Origin: Streptomyces sp. NBC_00341
Lineage (GTDB): Bacteria; Actinomycetota; Actinomycetes; Streptomycetales; Streptomycetaceae
Assembly: GCF_041435055.1 (NCBI RefSeq)
Contig: NZ_CP108002.1
Span: forward strand, 2,418,001-2,482,000
Reading direction: 5' to 3'
DNA length: 64,000 nt
A program made the position numbers and the translations under genes. Below, in pieces: positions 32,719 to 40,171 of the stretch (the first letter of the stretch is position 1; every line of letters starts with the position of its first letter). The notes below the pieces were generated by a model. The model was not told the origin of the DNA and did no database searches. It saw only the letters and a program-made list of their open reading frames with translations.

Positions 32719-33416
32719 TGTGGGACGGCGCGGCGCCGGGAGAACCGGTGGTCCCCGCGCCGCGGGAGCCGCTGCGGATCGTCGTCGCCGATGACGCGGT
32801 GCTCCTGCGCGAGGGGCTGGTGCGGCTGCTCTCGGAGGACGGTCACGAGGTGGTGGCGGCGGTCGGCGACGGGCCCGCCCTGGTCGAGGCGGTGCTCACG
32901 CACCGCCCGGACGTGTCGGTCGTCGATGTGCGGATGCCGCCGACGCATACGGACGAGGGGCTGCGGGCGGCGGCCACCGCCCGCAGCCGGCTGCCCGGCG
33001 CCCCCGTGCTGGTGCTCAGCCAGTACGTGGAGGTGTCCTACGCCGCCGATCTGCTCGCGGACGGGGCCGGCGCGGTCGGCTACCTGCTGAAGGACCGGGT
33101 CGCCAGGGTCGAGGAGTTCCTGGACGCCCTGGTCCGTGTCGCCGGTGGCGCGACGGTGCTCGACCCGCAGGTCGTCGCCCAGCTGCTGGCCCGGCAGCGA
33201 CGGGACGACCCGCTGGAGAAGCTGACCGCGCGGGAACGGCAGTTGCTGGCGCTGATGGCCGAGGGCCATTCCAATACGGCCATCGCCCGGCGCCTGGCGC
33301 TCTCCGGCAGCGCGGTGGAGAAGCACATCGGCAATGTCTTCGCGAAGCTCGGCCTGCCGCCCGACGACACCCGGCACCGCCGGGTGCTCGCCGTCCTGGC
33401 CCACCTCAACGCCTGA
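32718..33416 (+). CDS. LuxR-family response regulator, partner of upstream kinase
   Basis: The 232-residue regulator has a receiver (about 19-140) with acidic pair D25-D26, phosphoacceptor Asp70 (VSVVDVRMPP) and Lys in GYLLKDRV. A LuxR helix-turn-helix follows (LTARERQLLALMAEGHSNTA; SGSAVEKHIGNVFAKL). ATG 32718 overlaps the kinase stop as TGATG; GTG 32709 is an alternative. It should bind DNA once phosphorylated; targets are unknown. Its last codons and stop are repeated once just downstream (33421-33444), an in-frame 27-bp duplication. Confidence 0.9.
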   Translation: MWDGAAPGEPVVPAPREPLRIVVADDAVLLREGLVRLLSEDGHEVVAAVGDGPALVEAVLTHRPDVSVVDVRMPPTHTDEGLRAAATARSRLPGAPVLVLSQYVEVSYAADLLADGAGAVGYLLKDRVARVEEFLDALVRVAGGATVLDPQVVAQLLARQRRDDPLEKLTARERQLLALMAEGHSNTAIARRLALSGSAVEKHIGNVFAKLGLPPDDTRHRRVLAVLAHLNA

Positions 33417-33444
33417 GAGCTCCTGGCCCACCTCAACGCCTGAG
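33394..33444. repeat. duplicated 3' end of the response regulator gene
   Basis: The 24-bp string encoding LAHLNA plus the stop region occurs at 33394-33417 and again at 33421-33444, a 27-bp period that preserves the reading frame. The second copy is untranslated because it follows the stop codon. Confidence 0.85.
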
Positions 33445-33468
33445 GGCTCAACGCCGGAGGGCCTCCCC

Positions 33469-34347
33469 TCACCAGCCGCCTTCGAAGAAGGCCAGGAGCG
33501 CCGGGGCGGGGTCTGCGGTGGTGGCCGTGTTCGCCACGGCGATCACGGCGACGGCCGCCGCCATCAGGGCCCAGAGCAGCCCGGACGACCGGAGCACGCG
33601 CCTGGTCCGCCGGTCGGACGCCGCCGCCGCGGCGAACCTCCGCCACGACACCGCGCTGATCGCGGCGGCACAGAGCGCCACCGCCGTCGCGGCCACCGCG
33701 AGCACGGCGTGGTACCGCCCGAAGTCGCTGACCATCACCTCGACGGGAGGCGGGGTCCGCCCGCCGTCCGGGTAGGCGGCCAGTTGCCGCCTGATCTCCT
33801 CCAGCGTGCCGGCCGGCACCCCGTGGGGTGCGTGGAGCGGCAGCATCGACAGCAGCGAGGAGAAGGGCGCCACCGTCCCCTGGACGTTCGCCATCACCAT
33901 CGCCAGCGAGAACAGCGCGAGCGCCGTGACGGCCGCCCCGGCGGACGCGAGAGCGGCCCGCCTCCCCACGGTGAGCCCTCCGGCCCGCAGGTAGGCCTTC
34001 CGGAGCAGCAGGCCGAGCGCGACGAGCACGGCCAGCAGGAGCGCGGCGACCACGGCCTTGACCAGGTGGTAGCGGGACCAGTAGTCGACGACGCCCCGCA
34101 GACCGGGCGGAAAGCCCCGCTCACCGGCCGCCCAGTAGTCGACGAACGAGGCGGAGAGTCGGTCTTCGAGCTCGCGCCGGCCGCCGTAGCCACCGCCCGA
34201 CAGGCTCCCGGCCACCGGTCCGGGGGCGAGGACGAAGGCGGGGACGAGAGCCGCGGCGAGAGCGGCGAGCACGGTGACCGCGCGGACGGGGACGTCCGCG
34301 GTGCGGGACGGACCGGGCGCAGTGGTGGTTGGTGTCGTTGTGGACAT
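33469..34347 (-). CDS. multi-pass membrane protein, unknown function
   Basis: The 292-residue protein has about four TM helices: AVTVLAALAAALVPAFVLAP near residue 25, LVKAVVAALLLAVLVALGLL near 100, AGAAVTALALFSLAMVMANV near 140, and two closely spaced ones at 215-285. A loop before the second helix carries VDYWAAGERGFPPGLRGVVD. ATG 34347 is preferred since the open frame beyond it lacks hydrophobic character. It looks like the Streptomyces membrane proteins paired with two-component systems, and it converges on the kinase/regulator pair, but I know no function. Confidence 0.72.
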   Translation of the reverse strand: MSTTTPTTTAPGPSRTADVPVRAVTVLAALAAALVPAFVLAPGPVAGSLSGGGYGGRRELEDRLSASFVDYWAAGERGFPPGLRGVVDYWSRYHLVKAVVAALLLAVLVALGLLLRKAYLRAGGLTVGRRAALASAGAAVTALALFSLAMVMANVQGTVAPFSSLLSMLPLHAPHGVPAGTLEEIRRQLAAYPDGGRTPPPVEVMVSDFGRYHAVLAVAATAVALCAAAISAVSWRRFAAAAASDRRTRRVLRSSGLLWALMAAAVAVIAVANTATTADPAPALLAFFEGGW

Positions 34348-34442
34348 GCTGATGACTCTGTCGCGGTGCCCCCGCCCGGTCACTGCGGTCCGCCATCCAC
34401 TCGGGGTGTGGCCTGCCACACCCCGAGGGCTCACCGAACGGC

Positions 34443-34676
34443 TCATTCCTCCGGCGGGAACACCACTTCCCCGGTCTCGGCCAGGGCGACCGTGATCGCC
34501 TCGACCGGGCATCCCTCGGCCGCGGCGAGCACCCGCTCGTTGGCGTCGGTCTCCGGGTCCACGGGATGCGACTGGCGGGCGGAGTCCAGCCGGAAGCCGT
34601 CCGGCGCGTGGTTGACGCACATCCCGGAGCCGATGCAGACGCCGCGGTCGACCTCGACGCTCCACCGGTCCCCCAT
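34443..34676 (-). CDS. [3Fe-4S] ferredoxin
   Basis: The 77-residue protein is a small single-cluster ferredoxin of the type that feeds electrons to actinomycete P450s. Cluster cysteines are Cys14, Cys20 (CIGSGMC) and the Cys of AAEGCPVEAI; the missing fourth ligand indicates a 3Fe-4S cluster. It starts with ATG 34676, overlapping the aldehyde dehydrogenase stop (TGATG), so both are translated together. No P450 is adjacent; the CYP125-type gene at 47585 shares the same promoter palindrome and is a plausible partner. That link is inference. Confidence 0.9.
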   Translation of the reverse strand: MGDRWSVEVDRGVCIGSGMCVNHAPDGFRLDSARQSHPVDPETDANERVLAAAEGCPVEAITVALAETGEVVFPPEE

Positions 34677-36139
34677 CAGGACGCTCCCCCGTACCCGGCG
34701 GGCAGATGGATCATCTTGTGCTCGAAGTACTCCCCGTACCCCTCGGGCCCGAACTCCCTTCCCACGCCGGAGTTCTTGTAGCCGCCGAACGGTCCGAGCA
34801 TGTCGAGGCTGAAGGTGTTCACGCTGTACGTGCCGGTCCTGACCCGCCGGGCGATGTCGATGCCGCGCTCGGTGTCGGCGGTCCAGACGCTGCCGCTGAG
34901 CCCGTACTCGGAGTCGTTGGCGATCTTCACCGCCTCGTCCTCTTCGCCGTACGGCAGCAGGCAGATGACCGGGCCGAAGATCTCCTCGCGGGCGATGCGC
35001 ATGGAGTTGTCGACGTCCCCGAAGAGCGTCGGCTCGACGTACCAGCCGCGCTCCTGCGAGGCCGGACGCCCGCCGCCGGTGAGGATCTTGGCGCCTTCCT
35101 CCTGTCCGATCCGGATGTAGTCGAGGGAGCGCTGCTGCTGGCGACGGGCGACGAGGGGGCCGAGTTCGGTGGCCGGGTCGAGCGGGTCGCCGACCTTCAG
35201 CGCACCGGCGGCGGCGGCGAACGCCTCGGCCGTCTCCTCGTACCGGGAGCGCGGGACCAGGATCCGGGTCTGGGCCACGCAGGCCTGCCCGTTGATCATC
35301 CAGGCGAAGGGCACGATGCCCGCGACGGCGGTGTCGAGATCGGCGTCGGGGAGGATCACGGCGGCGGACTTCCCGCCCAGCTCCAGGGTGACGCGGGTGA
35401 GGTTGCGCGAGGCGACCTCCATGACGCGCCGTCCGGCGGCGACGGACCCGGTGAACGAGACCTTGTCGACGCCGGGGTGCCCGACCAGGTACTCGCTGAC
35501 CTCGCGGTCGGCAGGCAGGATCGACAGCACGCCCTCGGGCAGCCCGGCCTCCGCGACGATCTCCGCCAGGATGTAGGCGTCCAGCGGCGATTCGGGCGAC
35601 ACCTTCAGGACGGCCGAGCACCCGGCCAGCAGCGCGGGCGCGAGTTTGGCGGCGGCGGTGAACTGCGGCACGTTCCACGGCACGACGGCCGCGACCACCC
35701 CGACCGGCTCGCGGCGCACCAGCAGCGGCCCGAGCGCCCCGTCCCGGCGCTCCTCGTACGGGAAGGTGCGGGCGACGGTGATCGCCGCGTCCCACACCAT
35801 CATCGCGGCGAGGGCCTGCACCATGACGCTGGAGCTGTACGGGGTGCCGTTCTCCGAGCTGATGACCCGGGCGATCTCCTCGTACCGGACGGCGAACGCG
35901 TCCTTGATCCGGGTGACGACGGCGATCCGCTCGTCCAGTGTCATCCGGGGCCAGGGCCCCTCGTCGAACGCCCGGCGGGCGGCGGCGACGGCCCGGTCCA
36001 CATCCCCCTCGGCGGCATGCGGCACCCGGCCGATGACCTGCTCGGTGTGCGGGGAGATGACCTCGATGACCTCCCGCCCGAGCGGATCGACCAACTCCCC
36101 GCCGATGAACAGTTTTCCGTGTTCGACAAGCTCGCTCAT
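34676..36139 (-). CDS. aldehyde dehydrogenase family protein
   Basis: The 487-residue NAD(P)-dependent aldehyde dehydrogenase is full length. Visible are the substrate-tunnel Asn in VVPWNVPQF, the nucleotide loop FTGSVAAGRRVM, general base Glu253 (TLELGGKS), nucleophile Cys287 (GQACVAQ) and EEIFGPVICLLPYGE. It oxidises an aldehyde to an acid. GGGAGG precedes ATG 36139. It forms a two-gene operon with a 3Fe-4S ferredoxin. Two palindromes, TCTGAC-N5-GTCAGA and GAACTG-N4-CAGTTC, lie at 36203-36233 just upstream. I infer a role in oxidising a lipid/sterol side-chain aldehyde produced by a P450. Confidence 0.9.
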   Translation of the reverse strand: MSELVEHGKLFIGGELVDPLGREVIEVISPHTEQVIGRVPHAAEGDVDRAVAAARRAFDEGPWPRMTLDERIAVVTRIKDAFAVRYEEIARVISSENGTPYSSSVMVQALAAMMVWDAAITVARTFPYEERRDGALGPLLVRREPVGVVAAVVPWNVPQFTAAAKLAPALLAGCSAVLKVSPESPLDAYILAEIVAEAGLPEGVLSILPADREVSEYLVGHPGVDKVSFTGSVAAGRRVMEVASRNLTRVTLELGGKSAAVILPDADLDTAVAGIVPFAWMINGQACVAQTRILVPRSRYEETAEAFAAAAGALKVGDPLDPATELGPLVARRQQQRSLDYIRIGQEEGAKILTGGGRPASQERGWYVEPTLFGDVDNSMRIAREEIFGPVICLLPYGEEDEAVKIANDSEYGLSGSVWTADTERGIDIARRVRTGTYSVNTFSLDMLGPFGGYKNSGVGREFGPEGYGEYFEHKMIHLPAGYGGAS

Positions 36140-36202
36140 GGCTGCTGCCTCCCGCGACGCGGCATGTGACCCGACTCGTTGACCTGCTGGACCGGTCCTG
36201 CA

Positions 36203-36219
36203 TCTGACTCTGTGTCAGA
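36203..36219. promoter_or_regulatory. TCTGAY-N5-GTCAGA palindrome, copy 3
   Basis: TCTGACTCTGTGTCAGA lies 64 bp upstream of the aldehyde dehydrogenase start and 80 bp before the divergent VOC gene. It matches the copies at 9973, 22212 and 47517. Confidence 0.75.
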
Positions 36220-36233
36220 ACTGATACCAGTTC
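36218..36233. promoter_or_regulatory. GAACTG-N4-CAGTTC palindrome
   Basis: A perfect 6-bp inverted repeat with 4-nt spacer (ATAC) overlaps the end of the preceding box by two bases. GAAC and GTTC arms recall the KstR half-sites but with wider spacing. Confidence 0.6.
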
Positions 36234-36298
36234 CAGTTCCAGGAGTCCACGGCTGGGACAACTCCCGCAGCACGGGACGACGACGCAGACTGGCTCCC

Positions 36299-36670
36299 AT
36301 GACCGCATCCCTCCACCACATCGTCATCGACGCACACGATCTGCCCGCCCTGGCCCGCTTCTGGGCCGCCGTCCTCAAATGGCGCGTCCTCTCCGAGCGG
36401 GAGCGGGAGGTGGTGATCGGACCGGACGTGAACGCCCCGGTGGGCATCTGCTTCATGCCCGCACCCGAGACGAAGACCGTGAAGAACCGCCTGCACCTGG
36501 ACCTGACCACGGGCCCTGACGAGGGGGAGGCGGAGATCGGGCGAATCCTCGCGCTCGGCGCGCGCCGCGCGGACGTCGGGCAGACCGGCGAGGAGTCCTG
36601 GACCGTGCTCGCGGACCCCGAGGGCAACGAATTCTGCGTCGTGCGGCCGAAGTCCACCCTGACCGGGTAA
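36299..36670 (+). CDS. VOC-family glyoxalase-like protein
   Basis: The 123-residue protein fits the small glyoxalase/bleomycin-resistance (VOC) fold as a single beta-alpha-beta repeat pair. LHHIVIDAHDLPALARFWAA holds the first family strand and possible metal His, and RLHLDLTTGPDEGEAEI and VLADPEGNEFCVV hold the matching second half. Such proteins dimerise and bind small molecules or catalyse isomerisation or ring cleavage with a metal. It is divergent from the aldehyde dehydrogenase and shares its palindrome-bearing gap. Function here is unknown. Confidence 0.8.
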   Translation: MTASLHHIVIDAHDLPALARFWAAVLKWRVLSEREREVVIGPDVNAPVGICFMPAPETKTVKNRLHLDLTTGPDEGEAEIGRILALGARRADVGQTGEESWTVLADPEGNEFCVVRPKSTLTG

Positions 36671-36704
36671 CCGGTGCGGACAGGTAGTCGACCGGGGCTA
36701 CCAC

Positions 36705-36718
36705 TGGAACAAGTTCTC
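36705..36718. promoter_or_regulatory. KstR-type operator (13 bp of consensus kept)
   Basis: TGGAACAAGTTCTC fits TNNAACNNGTTNNA except for the last base. GAACAAGTTC is a perfect inner palindrome, and outer arms CCACTG (36701) and CAGTGG (36723) extend the symmetry. It lies 71 bp before the hydrolase start. Confidence 0.65.
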
Positions 36719-36788
36719 GTTACAGTGGACGCGGCGCGCCGTGGCCGGGACCAGCACGCCGCCGAGACCGCGAAGAGATGGGGAGTCC

Positions 36789-37829
36789 ATGACGCAGGTG
36801 ATGAACCACGGTGGTGGCGTCCACAGCATCAAAGTCCCCATCCCCGACAACCCGTTGGGCCACACCCTGGTCCATGTCCTGGACACGGACCGGGGCCCGG
36901 TCCTGATCGACACCGGCTGGGACGACCCCGAGGCCTGGGACACCCTGACGGCCGGGCTCACGGCGGTGGGCGTGGACATCACCGACATCCACGGCGTGGT
37001 CATCACCCACCACCACCCCGACCACCACGGACTGTCCGGCCAGGTGCGCGAGGCGTCCGGGGCCTGGATCGCGATGCACGCCGCCGACACGGCGATCGTC
37101 CGCCGCACCCGGGAGTCGGAGCCGGGCACCTGGCTGTCGTACCTCGCGGCGAAGCTGGCGACGGTCGGCGCCCCGGAGGACCACATCGCGCCGCTGCTGG
37201 CCGCCCGCGAGAAGGGCGGCCGGATGCGCACCCTGCCCGGTCTGCGGGCCGCGCTGCCGGACCGCGAGATCGTGCCCGGCGAGCTCCTGGACCTGGCGGG
37301 CCGCGAGTTGCGCGCGATCTGGACCCCGGGCCACACGCCGGGCCATGTCTGCCTGCACCTGGAGGAGGACCACCCGGCCAATCTGCCCGGCCGCGGCCGC
37401 CTCTTCTCCGGCGACCACCTGCTCCCCGGCATCAGCCCGCACGTCGGCCTCTACGAGGACCCGGACAGCGCGACGGAGACCGACCCGCTCGGGGACTACC
37501 TCGCTTCCCTGGAACGGATCGGCCGCCTCGGAGTGGCCGAGGTGCTGCCCGCCCACCAGCACGCCTTCGCGGACGCGGCGGGCCGTGTCCGCGAACTCCT
37601 CGACCACCACGAGGAACGCCTCACCGGCCTCCTCGGACTCCTGGCGGAACCGCTCACGCCGTGGCAGCTGGCGGAGCGGATGGAGTGGAACCGCCCCTGG
37701 GAGCAGATCCCGTACGGATCGCGGAACATCGCCGTCTCGGAGGCCGAGGCACACGTGCGCCGACTGGTGAAGCTGGGGCGCGCGGAGGCGGTCGCGGGGA
37801 GCGGCCCGGTGACGTTCGTCGCGGTGTGA
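36789..37829 (+). CDS. metallo-beta-lactamase-fold hydrolase
   Basis: The 346-residue protein has the MBL fold: strand LIDTGWDDPEAW, metal motif THHHPDHHG (HxHxDH), a later His in TPGHTPGHVC, an Asp in FSGDHLL and a final His in PAHQHAF. A C-terminal winged-helix-like region (about 270-346; LTPWQLAERMEWNRPWEQIP) is typical of the LACTB2/BLACT_WH type. It should hydrolyse a thioester, lactone or phosphodiester in the cytoplasm. A KstR-type box at 36705-36718 places it with the sterol-like regulon; thioester hydrolysis of an acyl-CoA is one possibility. A 7-bp hairpin follows the gene. Confidence 0.86.
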   Translation: MTQVMNHGGGVHSIKVPIPDNPLGHTLVHVLDTDRGPVLIDTGWDDPEAWDTLTAGLTAVGVDITDIHGVVITHHHPDHHGLSGQVREASGAWIAMHAADTAIVRRTRESEPGTWLSYLAAKLATVGAPEDHIAPLLAAREKGGRMRTLPGLRAALPDREIVPGELLDLAGRELRAIWTPGHTPGHVCLHLEEDHPANLPGRGRLFSGDHLLPGISPHVGLYEDPDSATETDPLGDYLASLERIGRLGVAEVLPAHQHAFADAAGRVRELLDHHEERLTGLLGLLAEPLTPWQLAERMEWNRPWEQIPYGSRNIAVSEAEAHVRRLVKLGRAEAVAGSGPVTFVAV

Positions 37830-37860
37830 CGGTGCGGAACGGGCTGATGAGGAAGAGCGC

Positions 37861-37877
37861 CTCCGGGCTACCCGGAG
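37861..37877. terminator. hairpin after MBL hydrolase gene
   Basis: CTCCGGG - CTA - CCCGGAG forms a 7-bp stem with 3-nt loop, 32 bp after the stop. Confidence 0.6.
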
Positions 37878-37959
37878 AGGACCGGCGCGGCCCCCTCCAC
37901 GGGCCGCCCCGGCGGCGGCGCCCGGTCCAGGCTCCCGCAGTACCCGCCCGGTAGAGTGT

Positions 37960-38180
37960 GCGAGTCGTCATCACGCCCGTTCAGGGGGAAGCCGGTGCGA
38001 ATCCGGCACTGACCCTTCCCCGAGCTCTCGACTTCGCTCGAGCAGGGGAGACCCCATCCCGTGACCGCCCCGTCGGCGGGGATCGGAATGCCCTGTCCGT
38101 GTCGTGACCGGCTCGTGCCATCGGGACCCCGGTGGCCGGCACCGTCGAGGTATACGGAGCCGGAGCCCGGTGCCTGTGTG
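37960..38180 (+). promoter_or_regulatory. probable cobalamin (B12) riboswitch
   Basis: The leader has the cobalamin-riboswitch core GGGGGAAGCCGGTGCGAATC (37984-38003) followed by CGGCACTG, with the run GACCCTTCCCC able to close the helix. About 150 bases on, GAGCCGGAGCCCGGTGCC (38157-38174) resembles the B12 box AGYCMGGAGACCKGCC. Downstream is an ECF vitamin/metal transporter operon, as expected. A run of GC hairpins between could form P6-P10. It probably lowers expression when B12 is plentiful. The rest of the 390-bp gap (37830-38219) holds no gene. Confidence 0.75.
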
Positions 38181-38219
38181 CGCCCGGGACCGGTTCCCGC
38201 AGGAGAGGCCCCGCCCGCC

Positions 38220-39485
38220 ATGACCGTACGCCGCAGCGCAGCCGCGCTCGCCGCCACCGCTGCCGTGCTCTGCGCGGCCGCAGCCGCAGCCCCGGCCGCG
38301 ATCGCCGCGCCGTCCCCCTCTCCGTCCCCGTCCACGGCGCTGCCCTCGGGGCTGTACGGCACGGCGGACCCGACGTACGACGGGGTGTGGCGGCAGTCGC
38401 TGGCCTTCGTCTCGCAGCGGGCCGTGGGCGTCATGCCCGCCGCGAAGGCCGTGGACTGGCTGGTCGGGCAGCAGTGCGACAGCGGGGCGTTCGCCGCGTA
38501 CCGCTCCGACCCCTCCGTGCCGTGCGACGCCAAGACCACCATCGACACCAACGCGACGGCGGCCGCAGTACAGGCGCTGCACGAGGTCGGCAAGCACGAG
38601 GAGCTCGTCGCCAACGGGCTCGACTGGCTGAAGTCCGTCCAGAACGAGGACGGCGGCTGGGGGTACACCGCCGGCAGCCCGAGCGACGCGAACTCCACCT
38701 CGATCGTGATCGGCGCCCTCGCCCGCGCCGGGGAGCGGCTCGGCGACATCACGACGCACGGCGGCAAGACCCCCTACGACGCCCTGCTCACCTTCGCCAT
38801 CCCCTGCGGCGGCAAGGACGGCGGCGCCTTCGCCTACCAGCCCGACAAGGCCGGCAAGCTCGCCGCCAACGGCGACGCCACCGCCGCGGGCGTGCTCGGC
38901 TCGCTCGGCAAGGGGCTCGTCGTCGGGGACACCGCCGCGGCCAAGGCCCCCACCTGCAGGACCAGCAACCCGCTCAGGCCGGAGCGGGCCGCCCAGAACG
39001 GCGCCCACTACCTCGCCGGGGCCCTCGCGAAGACCGGGCACCTCGACCAGCCGCCGATGCCGGGGGCCGAGGACAGCGCCCCGCAGCCCGACTTCGGCAA
39101 CACCGCCGACGCGGTCGTCGCCCTCTCCGCCTCCGGGCACAAGGACAAGGCCGCCGCCTCGGTGAACTGGCTGGCGAAGAACTCCGCCGGCTGGGCCGCG
39201 CAGAGCGGCCCCGCCGCCTACGCCCAGCTGGTCATGGCCGCCCACGCGACCGGCGCCGACGTGCACGACTTCGGCGGCGCCGACCTCGTCACCCAGCTGA
39301 ACGCGACCGGGCCCGCGCCCGCCTCCGTGTCGAAGCCGAAGCCGGTCGCCACCGAGGAGGAGAAGAAGGACAGCGGCGACGGGGACGGGATCGGCGGTCT
39401 CTGGTGGTTCGTCGGGATCGGGCTCGCCGTCGGCGCCGGCGCCGGATTCCTGATCAGCGGCCGCCGCAAGAACCGGCAGCTGTGA
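38220..39485 (+). CDS. secreted, membrane-anchored alpha/alpha-toroid protein, candidate B12 binder
   Basis: The 421-residue protein has a signal peptide (cut near IAA, residue 31). A helical-repeat body spans 45-360 with prenyltransferase/squalene-cyclase-type motifs (VDWLVGQQCDSGAF; WLKSVQNEDGGWGY; DFGNTADAVVALSASGHKDK). A Lys/Glu/Asp linker and one C-terminal TM (WWFVGIGLAVGAGAGFLISG) with a basic stop-transfer tail follow. The same alpha/alpha barrel forms the alpha domain of animal intrinsic factor and transcobalamin. Its place behind a cobalamin riboswitch and ahead of an ECF importer suggests it captures a corrinoid at the surface. AGGAGAGG precedes ATG 38220; its stop overlaps the next GTG (GTGA). 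Confidence 0.8.
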   Translation: MTVRRSAAALAATAAVLCAAAAAAPAAIAAPSPSPSPSTALPSGLYGTADPTYDGVWRQSLAFVSQRAVGVMPAAKAVDWLVGQQCDSGAFAAYRSDPSVPCDAKTTIDTNATAAAVQALHEVGKHEELVANGLDWLKSVQNEDGGWGYTAGSPSDANSTSIVIGALARAGERLGDITTHGGKTPYDALLTFAIPCGGKDGGAFAYQPDKAGKLAANGDATAAGVLGSLGKGLVVGDTAAAKAPTCRTSNPLRPERAAQNGAHYLAGALAKTGHLDQPPMPGAEDSAPQPDFGNTADAVVALSASGHKDKAAASVNWLAKNSAGWAAQSGPAAYAQLVMAAHATGADVHDFGGADLVTQLNATGPAPASVSKPKPVATEEEKKDSGDGDGIGGLWWFVGIGLAVGAGAGFLISGRRKNRQL

Positions 39486-40171
39486 GCGGGCGCGGACGGG
39501 CCACCGTACTGCTGGTGGTCCTGGGCGCCCTCCTGTCCGTGCTCGGCGCGGGGACGGCCCAGGCGGCCGGTTACCGCTACTGGTCCTTCTGGGAGGGCTC
39601 CGGCAGCGGGTGGGCGTACGCCACCCAGGGGCCGTCCCTGGTCCGGCCGGACGACGGCTCCGTGCAGGGCTTCCGGTTCGCCGTGAGCGCCGACTCCCAG
39701 GACGCGGCGAAACCGCGCCGCTCCCCCGACTTCGCGAAGATCTGCGCGGACACCCCCGCCGAGGACGGCAGCAAGCGGGTCGCGCTCGTCATCGACCCCG
39801 GCAACGCCGCCGACGCGCCGCAGGGCGAGACCCCGCCCCCGCCGCGTACCGCGTGCGCACGGGTCCCGAAGGACGCGAGCAGCGCGGAGGCGCTCGCCTC
39901 CGTGGCCAAGCCGCTGCGGTACGGGAGTGACGCGCTGCTCTGCGCGATCTCCGGCTACCCGGTCGCCGGGTGCGGTGAGCAGGTCTCGGGAACCACCGGT
40001 ACCGAGAGCGGCCGGGCCACGGCGTCCGCGCCCACGTCTGCTTCCGCTTCCCCTTCCGGCAGCGGTGGCTCCGGCGGCGGCGGTCCGTCCGCCGGGGTGC
40101 TCTTCGGGGTCGGCGCCGTCCTTCTGCTCGGCATCGCCGCAGTCGCACAGGCCCGCCGCCGCCGCGGATGA
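39482..40171 (+). CDS. SCO2322-family secreted, membrane-anchored protein
   Basis: The 229-residue protein starts at GTG 39482 inside the upstream stop. It has a signal peptide (cut near AQA, residue 28), a beta-rich domain of about 120 residues (YRYWSFWEGSGSGWAYATQG; RPDDGSVQGFRFAVS), four cysteines, a Ser/Thr/Gly linker and a C-terminal TM with an Arg-rich end. The aromatic opening and DGS-GFRF pattern recall, weakly, the small beta domain (DUF4430) that completes the B12 site of animal transcobalamin; I cannot confirm this. It is coupled on both sides within the ECF operon, so it probably works with the toroid protein outside the membrane. Confidence 0.78.
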   Translation: MSGRGRATVLLVVLGALLSVLGAGTAQAAGYRYWSFWEGSGSGWAYATQGPSLVRPDDGSVQGFRFAVSADSQDAAKPRRSPDFAKICADTPAEDGSKRVALVIDPGNAADAPQGETPPPPRTACARVPKDASSAEALASVAKPLRYGSDALLCAISGYPVAGCGEQVSGTTGTESGRATASAPTSASASPSGSGGSGGGGPSAGVLFGVGAVLLLGIAAVAQARRRRG

